Assembly (NCBI GenBank): GCA_959600835.1
Contig: CAUGNQ010000009.1
Coordinates: 1-55,668 of the forward strand
Reading direction: 5' to 3'
DNA from: an uncultured Collinsella sp.
Lineage (GTDB): Bacteria > Actinomycetota > Coriobacteriia > Coriobacteriales > Coriobacteriaceae
DNA length: 55,668 nt
Positions 34,537 to 43,487 of this stretch are shown here, in pieces; the stretch's first letter is position 1, and the number at the start of each line of letters is the position of its first letter. Under the pieces are notes generated by a model. It made no database searches. It saw only the letters and a program-made list of their open reading frames with translations, and was not told the origin of the DNA. Both the position numbers and the translations under genes were made by a program.

Positions 34537-35772
34537 TTGACCGCCGCAACCACGTCTAAAAGTAAATCAACCGCCGCCGCGCTCTCCCCCGCGCGCACCA
34601 AGCTCTGCCTGGCGCTGCTCGTGCTGTTGGGATTCTCGCTCGGCTGCTCCGAGTTCGTGGTCATCGGTATCGAGAGCGACTTGGCAACGGAGCTCGGCAT
34701 CTCGCTTGCCACTGCGGGCCAGCTCATCAGCGTGTTCGCGCTCGTCTACGCCATCGCGACGCCGGTGCTCGCGCTCAGCACGGGGCGTTTTCGCCGCTAC
34801 CAGCTGCTCGTGTGCTATAGCATCGTCTTTGTGCTCGGCAACCTGGTCATGGCGTTGGCGCCCAACTTCCAGGTACTGTTTATCTCGCGCATTGTCCTGG
34901 GCTCTGTCTCGGGTGCGCTGCTCGCCGTGGGTGTGACGTACATCCCCGAGCTGCTGTCCCCGCAGCAAACCTCGCTTGCCATCTCGGTCGTGTACGGTGC
35001 GTTTTCCGTGGCAATGGTCTTTGTCACTTCGATCGGCAAGTTTGTGGCCGACACGCTCGATTGGCACGTGGCCATGTACGGCACGCTGACCTTTGCCGTT
35101 CTGATCTGCGGAGCGCTCGTGGCGTTTATGCCGCGCACTGGGCAAACCGACGAGCCTGCCACCTTTCGCGAGCAGGCGGGGCTTCTACGCGAGCCGAGCA
35201 TCATCACCGGCATGCTCATCTTTTTGTTTGGCGTAGGCTCGGTCTATGTGTTCTACGGCTACGTGACGCCTTATCTTGAGCAGGTGCTGGGTATGGGCAC
35301 CGTTCAGGCGAGTACCACGCTCATGGCCTATGGCGTGTTCTGCCTGATCTCGAACATCCTGGGCGGATGGATCGATGCGCGCTTTGGCATGAAGGCGCTG
35401 CTTGTGACGTTTGTGTTGCAGGCTGCGGCGTTACTCGGGCTGTTTGCCGTGGGCGGCACCATGCCGCTCGCGCTGGTCTTTGTCTTTAGCTTGGCGCTGC
35501 TCATGTACCTGTTCTCGGTGTCGTGCATCACGCACTTTATGGACGTGGCACGCAGCCGCCATCCCAAGTCGATGGTACTCGCAAGTTCGGTTGAGCCCAT
35601 GGCGTTTAACGTCGGCATCTCGTTTGGCACTGCAGTGGGCGGCGCCGTGGTAAGCAGCATTGGCATTGCGTACGTGGGCGCCGTGGGCGCCGCGTTCTCG
35701 CTTGTGGCCTGGGCGCTTACGCTGGTAACGATTAAGTTGGCTCGCTGGGAGCGCAGGCGAGCAAGGGCGTAG
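34537..35772 (+). CDS. MFS transporter, DHA1 (drug/arabinose efflux) type
   Basis: A 411-residue major facilitator with twelve membrane helices, of the DHA1 group (SEFVVIGIESDLATELGIS in helix 1, motif-like STGRFRRY after helix 2, GFSLGCSE at the start). Family members expel drugs or sugars using the proton gradient. I propose a TTG start at 34537 with GGAG eight bases upstream because no ATG fits. It is divergent from the LpdD/Nudix gene with a shared 160-base region, so it could export a product of that pathway, or be unrelated. Confidence 0.85.
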   Translation: MTAATTSKSKSTAAALSPARTKLCLALLVLLGFSLGCSEFVVIGIESDLATELGISLATAGQLISVFALVYAIATPVLALSTGRFRRYQLLVCYSIVFVLGNLVMALAPNFQVLFISRIVLGSVSGALLAVGVTYIPELLSPQQTSLAISVVYGAFSVAMVFVTSIGKFVADTLDWHVAMYGTLTFAVLICGALVAFMPRTGQTDEPATFREQAGLLREPSIITGMLIFLFGVGSVYVFYGYVTPYLEQVLGMGTVQASTTLMAYGVFCLISNILGGWIDARFGMKALLVTFVLQAAALLGLFAVGGTMPLALVFVFSLALLMYLFSVSCITHFMDVARSRHPKSMVLASSVEPMAFNVGISFGTAVGGAVVSSIGIAYVGAVGAAFSLVAWALTLVTIKLARWERRRARA

Positions 35773-35864
35773 AGCGAGGTTCCCTCTAAAACGTCTATCG
35801 TTCCAGTCGCGACGCTTACCTGACGACAGGCTAAGCCAACTCCTTTAGCTGTGGTTCGATCTCA

Positions 35865-35911
35865 TGTACTTCGAATGCACGATTTTCCAGTTTTCGTGTA
35901 TCCGAAGTACA
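35865..35911. repeat. inverted repeat between MFS and PTS genes
   Basis: TGTACTTCG and CGAAGTACA, perfect 9-bp arms, with further inner pairing around CACGA/TCGTG. Convergent genes flank it. Confidence 0.55.
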
Positions 35912-35933
35912 CGAAATGTGCGCGGGGCACCTC

Positions 35934-35970
35934 AAAGGCGGCGGCAGACGCATTGTCTGCCGCCGCCTTT
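35934..35970. terminator. bidirectional terminator
   Basis: A perfect 16-bp stem AAAGGCGGCGGCAGAC/GTCTGCCGCCGCCTTT with a 5-base loop and T/A tracts on both sides. It separates the convergent MFS and PTS genes. Confidence 0.9.
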
Positions 35971-36000
35971 TATACTGGATTTTATAGATACGCAAGTCGT

Positions 36001-37563
36001 TTACTCCATACCCAGCAGCTCGCGCATCTGAGTTGCGTAGTTAGATGCCATGTTGCCGTAGACAATCTGCACGCCGCCGTTAACATGCACGATGCCACGC
36101 GCTTCGAGCTTTTCGGTAAACTCGGCGTCATCAACTACCTTGTCACAGTCATTAAGCTGGATGCGCAGACGGGTGAAGCAGGCCTCGGCAGACTTAATAT
36201 TGTTGTCGCCGCCCACTGCCTCAACGATGGCGGGAATGAGGTCGCTGATCACAGTCTTGGGAGCCTTTGCGGCCTCATCGTCGGACTCTTCCTCGCGGCC
36301 GGGAGTCTTAAGGTCCTTCTTAAAAATGATGAACTTGAAGACGAAGTAGTACACCACGAAGTAGATGGGGCCGAGGAACAGGATAACCTGCCAGTTGGAG
36401 CCCTTGGCTGCACCCATAATGCCGTTAAAGATCAACGACAAGAGCGGGCCGCCGAAGGACGCGGAGCCAGCCACGTTGAATTGCAGGATATAGGTCAGCG
36501 CATAGGCAAGACCAGCCATGAGAGCGTGGAACACGTAGAGGATGGGCGCGATAAACAGGAAGGAGTACTCGAGCGGCTCGGTAATGCCGGAGAGGATGCA
36601 AGGCACCACGATGGCAATCATGAGCGCTGCGGTCTTCTTCTTATTCTTGGGAAGCGCCGTCTTGTAGAAGGCGAGTGCAGCGCCAGGCAGGCCGAACATG
36701 GCGAAGATAACCTTGCCGTTCATGACAAAACGGCTGACCTCGATGTTAAACGGCGTGCTGGGAGAGCCCAGGATCGCGTTGTAGATATTGATAGCGCCCT
36801 GAACAGTCTGGCCGTCGATGGTCTCGACGCCACCGAGCGACGTGAAGAAGAACGGCAAATAGACAAAGTGATGCAGGCCAAAAGGCAGGAGCATGCGCTC
36901 GCCGGCGCCGTAGACAAATGCACCAAAGGCACCCGTAGTCTTGATGAACTCGGACAGCGCACCGAGAGCGTTCTGAATAAACGGGAAAACAAAGGACATG
37001 ACCAATGCGAGGATGCTGCATGAGAGCAGCGTCACCGCCGGGATAAAGCGCGTACCGTTGAAGATGGAGAACACGGCAGGCAGCTCAATCTTGTAGTAAC
37101 GGTTATGCAACCATGCGGCGATTGCGCCCACCAGAAGACCGCCGATAACGCCAGTGTCGAGCGTGGTGATGCCGAGGATCGTGCTCTGGCCCGTCGTAAG
37201 ATTCGCGGGATCGATAACGCCAGTCGCCGTAAGGAACGTGCCCATCACGGAATTCATGCACATGTAGCCCAAAAAGCCACAAAGCGCCGCGGTAGCCTTC
37301 TCGGACTTGGCGAAGCCATAGGCGAGACAAATCGAGAAGATAACCGGGATGTTGCTCATAACGATGCCGGCAGCGGCCTTGAGAATCGAAAAGAAAATCG
37401 CAAAGCCCGGAGCAGCAAGCCAGGGAACAGCTGCCGTAAGGGTGGGGCTGGTAAAGGCATTGCCAAAGCCCTGAAGGATGCCGGCGATTGGCAGGATCAA
37501 GACAGGCGTCATGAGGACTTTGCCCAGGCGCTGGAACTTTGCCAGCAGCTCATCTTTGTTCAT
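36001..37563 (-). CDS. PTS alpha-glucoside (maltose/glucose-type) permease, EIICB
   Basis: A 520-residue PTS permease that takes up and phosphorylates a sugar. EIIC spans about residues 1-400 with ten or so membrane helices and the sugar-contact motif GITEPLEYSFLF; the EIIB domain follows a charged linker, with its phosphocysteine in EACFTRLRIQL. No EIIA domain is fused, so a separate glucose-type EIIA must donate phosphate. It is 82 bases downstream of a GH4 6-phospho-alpha-glucosidase gene, the MalP/GlvC arrangement, so maltose or a related alpha-glucoside is the likely sugar. Confidence 0.93.
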   Translation of the reverse strand: MNKDELLAKFQRLGKVLMTPVLILPIAGILQGFGNAFTSPTLTAAVPWLAAPGFAIFFSILKAAAGIVMSNIPVIFSICLAYGFAKSEKATAALCGFLGYMCMNSVMGTFLTATGVIDPANLTTGQSTILGITTLDTGVIGGLLVGAIAAWLHNRYYKIELPAVFSIFNGTRFIPAVTLLSCSILALVMSFVFPFIQNALGALSEFIKTTGAFGAFVYGAGERMLLPFGLHHFVYLPFFFTSLGGVETIDGQTVQGAINIYNAILGSPSTPFNIEVSRFVMNGKVIFAMFGLPGAALAFYKTALPKNKKKTAALMIAIVVPCILSGITEPLEYSFLFIAPILYVFHALMAGLAYALTYILQFNVAGSASFGGPLLSLIFNGIMGAAKGSNWQVILFLGPIYFVVYYFVFKFIIFKKDLKTPGREEESDDEAAKAPKTVISDLIPAIVEAVGGDNNIKSAEACFTRLRIQLNDCDKVVDDAEFTEKLEARGIVHVNGGVQIVYGNMASNYATQMRELLGME

Positions 37564-37645
37564 GGGATACCCCTCTTAAAGAAACGGGGCGTGCAGCTCT
37601 ACAGCCCACACGCCCCATAACAGTTATCAAGCGCTATGGAACTAG

Positions 37646-38971
37646 CTACTTAAGCTCCGGCCAATAATCCTTATTGGCCTCGATGAGCTTGTCGAGCACT
37701 TTGCGGGCCTTCTTTGCGTCGCCGACCAGACGATTAAGCGTGAGTGCCTGCAGAGCCTTCTCGTAGGAACCCTCCATCCAAGCCTCAACAGTCAGGCGCT
37801 CATAGGCGTACTGGTTCTCCATAAGGCCGCGATAGAAGGTGCCAATCTTGCCAACGGCATAGGGCTGCGGGCCATTGGCGCCCACGCTTGCCGCGACCTC
37901 GACCATGGCGTCATCGGGCATGCCCTCGATAATGCCGTTGTTGGGCACGATGACAATGAAGGTCTTGTTGGTGTTGCGGTAAATGGCAGAAGTAATCTCC
38001 ACGATCATATCGCCATGAGCATCGTTCTGCACAACCGAGGAGTTCTTTGCGGTGCCGACTTTGGCAACACGCTCGCACTCGGCGAACACGCGCTTCTCAC
38101 GACCGTTGATAACCTCGTCGGAGCGAGTGTAGTCGGGGTCGAGGTGAGCGACCTTGTACTCGGGATACAGATAGTACTGCAGATAAGTGTTGGGCAGATA
38201 GTCGGGGAAGTCCTCGAGCATGTCCTTGACCATGGCGTAGGTATCAAGCCAGGACTGGTCACGCTGCTCGGCATCGGCAGGAAGGAAACCGTTCTTCTCC
38301 GTGTACTCCTTAATCTGCGGGACGAGGTCATGGCCCTCTTCATCGTAGATGTGCTTGAACCAACCGAAGTGATTGAGGCCAAAGTACACGGGCTCCGTCT
38401 TGCTCATATCACGACCGAGCAGGCGACCGTAAGAGCGCATGAGGTTGACGGGCTGGTCGCAGATGTTGAGGACGCGATGCTCATCGGGCAGGACGCGCTC
38501 GAGACCATATGCCACAATAGCAGCCGGGTTGGTGTAGTTGATAATCCACGCCTCCGGGCTATGAGCGCGAACGTCGTTGACGATCTCAACCATGTCATGC
38601 ATGGAGCGCATACCGTAAGCCATGCCGCCAGGGCCCACCGTTTCCTGGCCGATGATTCCCATATGCAGCGGAATCTTCTCGTCCTTGCTACGCATCTCGT
38701 AGCCGCCGGTACGAATCTGGCAGAGCACAAAGTCGACGTCGGTGTATGCCTCGTCCTTATCGGTGGTGTAACCAAACTCCACACCGGGCTCCTCCTCGGC
38801 AAAGAGGATCTTGCCAAACTCGCCGATCGGACGCTGACGCTCGGCATCGATGTCATAGAGCATCACGCGGTTCAGCGGCAGAATGTCCATGTGCTTGGTC
38901 AGGGCTTTAAGAATGCCAGGGCACCACGTGGAGCCGCCGCCAACGATCACAATATTGAGCTTATCCTTCAT
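37646..38971 (-). CDS. glvA: 6-phospho-alpha-glucosidase (GH4)
   Basis: A 441-residue GH4 enzyme that hydrolyses maltose 6-phosphate and similar alpha-glucoside phosphates by an NAD- and Mn-dependent redox mechanism. The NAD motif IVGGGSTWCPGIL, the metal cysteine in NICDQPVNLM, and GLNHFGWFKHI are conserved, and the overall sequence closely follows B. subtilis GlvA to a shared end near NKDYWPEL. It is first in a two-gene operon with the PTS permease and divergent from an RpiR regulator. Confidence 0.94.
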   Translation of the reverse strand: MKDKLNIVIVGGGSTWCPGILKALTKHMDILPLNRVMLYDIDAERQRPIGEFGKILFAEEEPGVEFGYTTDKDEAYTDVDFVLCQIRTGGYEMRSKDEKIPLHMGIIGQETVGPGGMAYGMRSMHDMVEIVNDVRAHSPEAWIINYTNPAAIVAYGLERVLPDEHRVLNICDQPVNLMRSYGRLLGRDMSKTEPVYFGLNHFGWFKHIYDEEGHDLVPQIKEYTEKNGFLPADAEQRDQSWLDTYAMVKDMLEDFPDYLPNTYLQYYLYPEYKVAHLDPDYTRSDEVINGREKRVFAECERVAKVGTAKNSSVVQNDAHGDMIVEITSAIYRNTNKTFIVIVPNNGIIEGMPDDAMVEVAASVGANGPQPYAVGKIGTFYRGLMENQYAYERLTVEAWMEGSYEKALQALTLNRLVGDAKKARKVLDKLIEANKDYWPELK

Positions 38972-39084
38972 GTTCCGTCCCTCCAGGGTTGGCTGATCGG
39001 TGTTCTCGAAGACCTTGGGCTCCGCGGTTGTCCTCGGCTTGCTTCGTTTCGATTGATATTTTGCGACATAAGGTCATTTGCGAA

Positions 39085-39113
39085 TCCCCGTGTGGGCCAA
39101 TGCGAAACGGGGA
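39085..39113. promoter_or_regulatory. inverted repeat in the glvA-rpiR intergenic region
   Basis: TCCCCGT and ACGGGGA, 7-bp arms 15 bases apart, in the 298-base divergent gap. A possible operator for the RpiR protein; nothing else in the gap stands out. Confidence 0.35.
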
Positions 39114-39269
39114 CACATGATTTCGCTCACGACACAGATATGTGTAGGCAGACACGCGCGTTTGCCCAGTTCATGGGCAATAGGCAATCTTGACCGACTA
39201 CCGATTTCTCACCTGGCTACACAAAGCGGTACCATATGTACGGCGAGATGCGAGGGGCTGAAACATCTT

Positions 39270-40019
39270 ATGAAAGATCAAGAATCTTTTTATGATCATG
39301 TGCGAGCTGGCGAGAGCAAGCTCAACGATCTCGAAAGCGAGATCATGCGCTACATCATCGAGCTGCGTGATGATATTGACGATGTCACGCTTAAGAGCGT
39401 TGCTGAACGGTTCTTCGTCGCTCCCAATACAATCGTCAGGCTTGCCCATAAGCTTGGCTTCTCGGGGTTTACGGAGCTCAAACAATCGTATTCCGCCTCG
39501 CTCGACCGCAATCGATTCACTATCGAGGCACTTCCTCTTGATACCCAGCTCGTACAGACCAAAGATCTGCTTAACGACAGGGTCATCGATTCGGTTGTGA
39601 GTCTTATCCAGGATGCCTCGCATATCGTGTTCTTCTGCTCGGGCTTTTCGAAATACCCGTGCCTCGAGATGGCTGAAAAGCTCAAAATAATGGGCAAGAA
39701 CACCGATACGCTCAGTGAACGTCATGTCATGAGGCATTACGCAGAGCTCCTCGGCAAAAACGACCTGGTCTTCAGCGTTTCCGTAAGCGGCGAGACGCAG
39801 GTGTCTATTGACGCCACATCGATAGCCAAAACGCGCGGATGCAAGGTCGTCACACTCACCGGCTTTTCTCGAAATTCTCTCTCGAAACTAGCCGACTACC
39901 CTATCTACACCGTGCAAAAAGAAATCCGCTTGGGCAGCATGGACCTCGACAGTCGATTGATGTTCTATTACGTTTTCGAATTGATATTTGAGCGTTACTT
40001 CAAACTGGCCAAGAAATAA
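39270..40019 (+). CDS. RpiR-family transcriptional regulator
   Basis: A 249-residue regulator with an N-terminal RpiR helix-turn-helix (SVAERFFVAPNTIVRLAHKL) and a C-terminal SIS sugar-phosphate-binding domain (HIVFFCSGFSKYPCLEMAEK, then VFSVSVSGETQ). RpiR/MurR proteins sense phosphosugars. It is divergent from the alpha-glucoside PTS operon, which it probably controls. The ATG at 39270 is chosen on domain limits; its GAGGGG site is 12 bases away, longer than usual. Confidence 0.88.
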   Translation: MKDQESFYDHVRAGESKLNDLESEIMRYIIELRDDIDDVTLKSVAERFFVAPNTIVRLAHKLGFSGFTELKQSYSASLDRNRFTIEALPLDTQLVQTKDLLNDRVIDSVVSLIQDASHIVFFCSGFSKYPCLEMAEKLKIMGKNTDTLSERHVMRHYAELLGKNDLVFSVSVSGETQVSIDATSIAKTRGCKVVTLTGFSRNSLSKLADYPIYTVQKEIRLGSMDLDSRLMFYYVFELIFERYFKLAKK

Positions 40020-40079
40020 AACTCTGCATGCGCCCGGCTTCGACTCTTTAGCAGCCTTCTATATGAAAGGTATCGTTCT

Positions 40080-40526
40080 ATGCAACGCATTCTTTTTATC
40101 TGCTATGGAAATATCTGCCGCTCGACGATGGCTGAGTCGGTGTTTACCGAGCTGGTGCACCGCGCCGGACGCGCGGACGAGTTTGTCATCGATTCCGCCG
40201 CGACCTCGACCGAGGAGATCGGCAACCCGCCACATCACGGTACCGTTGCCAAGCTACGCGAGGTTGGGATTCCCGTCGTCGCACATCGCGCACGTCAGGT
40301 GCGGCGCGCAGAGTATGGCAACTGGGATCGCATTGTTTATATGGATGCTGAGAACGCGCGCGGTCTGCGTCGCATCTTTGGCGACGACCCCGACGGCAAG
40401 ATTACGCGCTTGCTCGATTGGACCGAGCGCCCCGGCGACGTGGCCGATCCCTGGTACACCGGCAACTTCGATGCCACCTACCGCGATGTGCTCGCCGGCT
40501 GCACTGCCATGCTCGAGCAGATGTAG
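40080..40526 (+). CDS. low-molecular-weight protein tyrosine phosphatase
   Basis: A 148-residue cytosolic phosphatase. The P-loop CYGNICRS at residues 8-15 carries the nucleophilic cysteine and the arginine, and the general-acid aspartate is in VADPWYTGNF near residue 123. Bacterial members often control exopolysaccharide kinases, but no such gene is near. AAAGG lies upstream of the ATG. Confidence 0.92.
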   Translation: MQRILFICYGNICRSTMAESVFTELVHRAGRADEFVIDSAATSTEEIGNPPHHGTVAKLREVGIPVVAHRARQVRRAEYGNWDRIVYMDAENARGLRRIFGDDPDGKITRLLDWTERPGDVADPWYTGNFDATYRDVLAGCTAMLEQM

Positions 40527-40574
40527 GTTCGCGGGCGCACGAACCTCGCGAGCCGCGTCATCGGCATACAGATC

Positions 40575-40638
40575 GAGCGTGGATCTTCTCCCACTTTGAG
40601 CATTCAAGTGCGCTCTAGACGGGAGAAAATCCACGCTC
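40575..40638. repeat. hairpin repeat, copy A, downstream of the DUF4143 ATPase gene
   Basis: 18-bp arms GAGCGTGGATCTTCTCCC/GGGAGAAAATCCACGCTC with one mismatch. The loop begins ACTTTGAG, as in the related copy at 42245-42339 on the other side of the ATPase gene. Confidence 0.8.
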
Positions 40639-40654
40639 ATTATCTCGGATAGCG

Positions 40655-40687
40655 GATGCGACAAAGGCACTATCCCTTTGTCGCATC
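40655..40687. repeat. CDS-end palindrome
   Basis: GATGCGACAAAGG and CCTTTGTCGCATC, 13-bp arms around CACTATC. It ends 11 bases before the ATPase stop codon, and a second GGGACTGTCCC core follows directly. Confidence 0.8.
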
Positions 40688-40698
40688 GGGGACTGTCC

Positions 40699-42060
40699 CT
40701 AGACCGGCTTGACCTCCAGCTTTATCCCCTCGGCACAGGAGTCACCCAAAACATCCGAAAGGGCCCAGGTCGCATATAGCGGCAAATAAAGAACAGCTCC
40801 GCTGCGTTCAACGTTGCCTCTCGAGAAAACAATCCCAAGCCTTACGCCATATTCGGCCGTATCAAGCACATGACCGAGCGCGGCGTGCGCGTGGTAATAG
40901 GAACCCGATTTAACCTCGATCGGAACAGCCGTTCCATCCGGTCCGTCGACCACAAAGTCCACTTCGCCGCGCTTCTTTGTCTGATAGTAGTAAAGCTGGC
41001 GATTTTGGGCAGTCAGCTGCTGGGCCACCACGTTTTCGTAAATACCGCCCAGATTGGGTTCCTTGCTATCAAGATACGCCGCCTGGGCGACGCCAACGGG
41101 GTAGCGCGCCATCAACATGCCCGTATCCGATTGGTATAGCTTGAACTGCGATGGCCGTGCCGTCTTGAGCAGGGGCGATTTTGGCTCGGTTACGATATCG
41201 GCCTTGAGAGCAACGCCGGCATCGACGAGCCAGACAAAATCTCGCTGGTACTTGTCGTAATGCGCCTTGGGGTCAATGGAATTGAGCACGAAGCGTTTGT
41301 TTTCGCCCTCGAGCATAAGAGGGAGCTGATCGTAAATGCTCTGCACCTGAAGGGCTCGCCCACTTGCATACTTGGAGATATCCCGCCGGTACTGTTCGTT
41401 GAGCTCTGACTGTAGCTGACGAACAGAGGCAAGGTCGCCCCGCGTGTCAAGGAAACGCTGCACGACCTCTGGCATTCCGCCGACAACGGTATAGGTCCTG
41501 AAGTTTGCCATCATCGCGTCATGAATGTAATCAGGAATGGGCTTCTCGCTGATACACGCGTCGTGTATCGTTTGGCGAGCCCCCTCGCTCACCCCGATCG
41601 CCCAGCAAAACTCCTCAAAATCGAGCGGGAACATCCTAAGCTCGTGAACATATCCCACGGGATAGGACCTAACGCCCTTGAACTGGGTCCCGAGCATTGA
41701 CCCCGAAAACGCCCAGCGACACCTCCCGTCCTCAACAAGGAACTTTGCCATCGTCATGATGTCGGGGGCCTCTTGGACCTCATCGATAAACACGAGCGTT
41801 TTGCCTGGCGCTATCGGCTTTCCCGAAAGAAGCGTCACCCTGCTGATGAAATCATCGGCATCCCGTGCCTCGAGAAGAGCATCTTTTGCCTGGCGATTTT
41901 CCGCGAGATTGAGCTCGATATAGGTTGCGTAGTTTGACTTACCGAACTCGCGAATCGAGTAGCTCTTACCGATTTGGCGAGAACCCGTGACGAACAACGC
42001 CTTTCGTTCAATGGATCTCTGCCAACAATCAAGATCATCAGCGATTTTCCTGCGCAACAT
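40699..42060 (-). CDS. AAA ATPase with C-terminal DUF4143 (nuclease-fold) domain
   Basis: A 453-residue ATPase of the archaeal/bacterial AAA_14-DUF4143 type. Walker A is VTGSRQIGKS, Walker B LVFIDEVQEAP, sensor 1 FSGSMLG. The C-terminal region ends in a pattern GEVDFVVD...VPIEVKSG that recalls PD-(D/E)XK nucleases. Function of the family is not established. I start at the ATG with GGGAG five bases upstream. A longer frame runs back through three direct repeats as an 11-residue repeat and has no convincing start. It is flanked by two copies of one hairpin repeat, which suggests acquisition as a unit. Confidence 0.87.
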   Translation of the reverse strand: MLRRKIADDLDCWQRSIERKALFVTGSRQIGKSYSIREFGKSNYATYIELNLAENRQAKDALLEARDADDFISRVTLLSGKPIAPGKTLVFIDEVQEAPDIMTMAKFLVEDGRCRWAFSGSMLGTQFKGVRSYPVGYVHELRMFPLDFEEFCWAIGVSEGARQTIHDACISEKPIPDYIHDAMMANFRTYTVVGGMPEVVQRFLDTRGDLASVRQLQSELNEQYRRDISKYASGRALQVQSIYDQLPLMLEGENKRFVLNSIDPKAHYDKYQRDFVWLVDAGVALKADIVTEPKSPLLKTARPSQFKLYQSDTGMLMARYPVGVAQAAYLDSKEPNLGGIYENVVAQQLTAQNRQLYYYQTKKRGEVDFVVDGPDGTAVPIEVKSGSYYHAHAALGHVLDTAEYGVRLGIVFSRGNVERSGAVLYLPLYATWALSDVLGDSCAEGIKLEVKPV

Positions 42061-42083
42061 AAGCTCTCCCATCGCCTCGATAA

Positions 42084-42166
42084 ATGAAATGCAGATATTT
42101 ATATCGACTATTATCGATGAAATGCAGAGATTTTTAGTACCGAAATTGGATGAAATGCAGAAATTT
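42084..42166 (-). promoter_or_regulatory. three 17-bp direct repeats at 33-bp period upstream of the DUF4143 ATPase
   Basis: ATGAAATGCAGATATTT (42084-42100), ATGAAATGCAGAGATTT (42117-42133) and ATGAAATGCAGAAATTT (42150-42166) differ at one base. Starts are exactly 33 bases apart, about three helical turns, so bound proteins would face the same side. They sit just upstream of the ATPase ATG in AT-rich DNA. Confidence 0.85.
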
Positions 42167-42244
42167 GAGCTTACTCGCGCACAGAACAACGACGCGTGCG
42201 CCTAAGCATGGGCATAAGTGAGGTCGGGATTCTCGCATACAAAT

Positions 42245-42339
42245 CGAGCGAGGACTATCTCCCACTTTGAGTGCGAAATTGCGCCCAAAAGGGGAGATAA
42301 TCCACGCTCGATATTTCGACGGGAGAAAATCCTCGCTCG
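42245..42339. repeat. hairpin repeat, copy B, upstream of the DUF4143 ATPase gene
   Basis: CGAGCGAGGACTATCTCCC at 42245-42263 can pair with either of two right arms, GGGAGATAATCCACGCTCG at 42292-42310 or GGGAGAAAATCCTCGCTCG at 42321-42339. It is related to copy A at 40575-40638. Confidence 0.78.
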
Positions 42340-42340
42340 G

Positions 42341-42670
42341 TTACTCGTCGACGATCTCGGCAAGCCAGACGTTCAGCGTATCAATCTCGGGGCAGCAGAA
42401 CTTTGCCGTGCCAGGCTCGTTGCCAGGCACGGTTCCGCCATAGCGCAGGATATCGATATAGGGAAAGCCCACGTGACAGGCCATGGCGCACATCTTGCCG
42501 CGGTCTCGGTCAAAGTCAAAGACGTCGCCCGGCTTGTGACCATGGTGGCAGCGGCACGTCCCCAGCTGGTCCACGCAGCTCACGCGGATACGCGGCCGCT
42601 TGCCACGCGGCGCGCCGAGCGGCCTGTTCTCGCCCGCAGGCTTGACGCCGCCCTCGCCAGCGTTACTCAT
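42341..42670 (-). CDS. small Cys-rich protein (TIGR04076-like)
   Basis: A 109-residue protein recalling the uncharacterised TIGR04076 family: CRCHHGHKPGDVF, MCAMACHVGFPYIDILRYGG and KFCCPE. The spaced Cys and His suggest metal or cofactor binding. Its ATG overlaps the pyridoxamine kinase stop by eight bases (ATGAGTAA), so translation is coupled to that gene. Function is unknown. Confidence 0.8.
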   Translation of the reverse strand: MSNAGEGGVKPAGENRPLGAPRGKRPRIRVSCVDQLGTCRCHHGHKPGDVFDFDRDRGKMCAMACHVGFPYIDILRYGGTVPGNEPGTAKFCCPEIDTLNVWLAEIVDE

Positions 42671-43487
42671 GGTCAATCACATCCAGGCAGGCCTCGATGG
42701 GAAGGCCGGCCGACTTGTCCTCTTGGTCGGCATTGCGCTCGATAAGCTCAGCCACCACACGCATGGCATCGGACGTCGCGCGCTGCAGACTCCAACCTGC
42801 CATAACGCGGCCGACGAGCACCGCCGAAAACGTATCGCCCGTGCCCGGGAAATAGACCGGAATGAGCTCAAATGGAATCGTGAAGTACTCCCCCGCCACA
42901 TGGTCGTAACCGATAACCGCGTTCGTGCCATTGACCACGGCACTCGTAATGACTACCGACTTGGCACCCAGCTCGCGCACGGCGTCCACAAGGGCGCGGG
43001 CCTCATCGGGCGTGATCTGCTCTGCAATAGGCGCATCGGTGAGCAGACAGGCCTCGGTGTAGTTGGGCACCGCGTAGTCTGCGCACTCCAGCAGGTGCCG
43101 CATAAGGCCAATCGTGGACTCGGGCACACCGGCATAGAGCTTACCGTTGTCGCCCATGATGGGATCGACGAACACCTTGGTGCCCTTTTGCGCGCGGCGG
43201 TGGCAAAAGTCCGAGATGATGCGCGTCTCCTCCTCGGTCACGATAAAGCCGGTCGAGATGGCGTCGAACTCAAAGCCGAGCTCCTCCCAGATGGCAAGAC
43301 TCTGACGCACGTACTCCGTGGTGTCGTGGATGTAGAACTTGGGGTAGTTGAGCGTGTCGGAAACGAGCGCCGTCGGCAGGTTATGGATACGGTAGCCCAT
43401 GTGCGACAGCACCGGCAGCATGGCGGAAAGCGCGACCTTGCCGTAACCGCACATATCGTTAATCAGCAGCAGCTGAGTGTTCTTCAT
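42663..43487 (-). CDS. pyridoxamine/pyridoxal kinase (PdxY/PdxK family)
   Basis: A 274-residue ribokinase-fold enzyme for vitamin B6 salvage. INDMCGYGKVALSAMLPVL is the pyridoxamine-kinase start; DPIMGDNGKLY contacts substrate, and PGTGDTFSAVLVG holds the catalytic aspartate and anion hole. The ATG at 43487 has GGGAG upstream. It is operonic with the small Cys-rich gene. Confidence 0.92.
   Translation of the reverse strand: MKNTQLLLINDMCGYGKVALSAMLPVLSHMGYRIHNLPTALVSDTLNYPKFYIHDTTEYVRQSLAIWEELGFEFDAISTGFIVTEEETRIISDFCHRRAQKGTKVFVDPIMGDNGKLYAGVPESTIGLMRHLLECADYAVPNYTEACLLTDAPIAEQITPDEARALVDAVRELGAKSVVITSAVVNGTNAVIGYDHVAGEYFTIPFELIPVYFPGTGDTFSAVLVGRVMAGWSLQRATSDAMRVVAELIERNADQEDKSAGLPIEACLDVIDHE

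Noticed and set aside
42084..42166. The three direct repeats as a small CRISPR array
   Set aside because: Repeats are only 17 bases with 16-base gaps, the gaps are partly similar in composition, and no cas genes are near.
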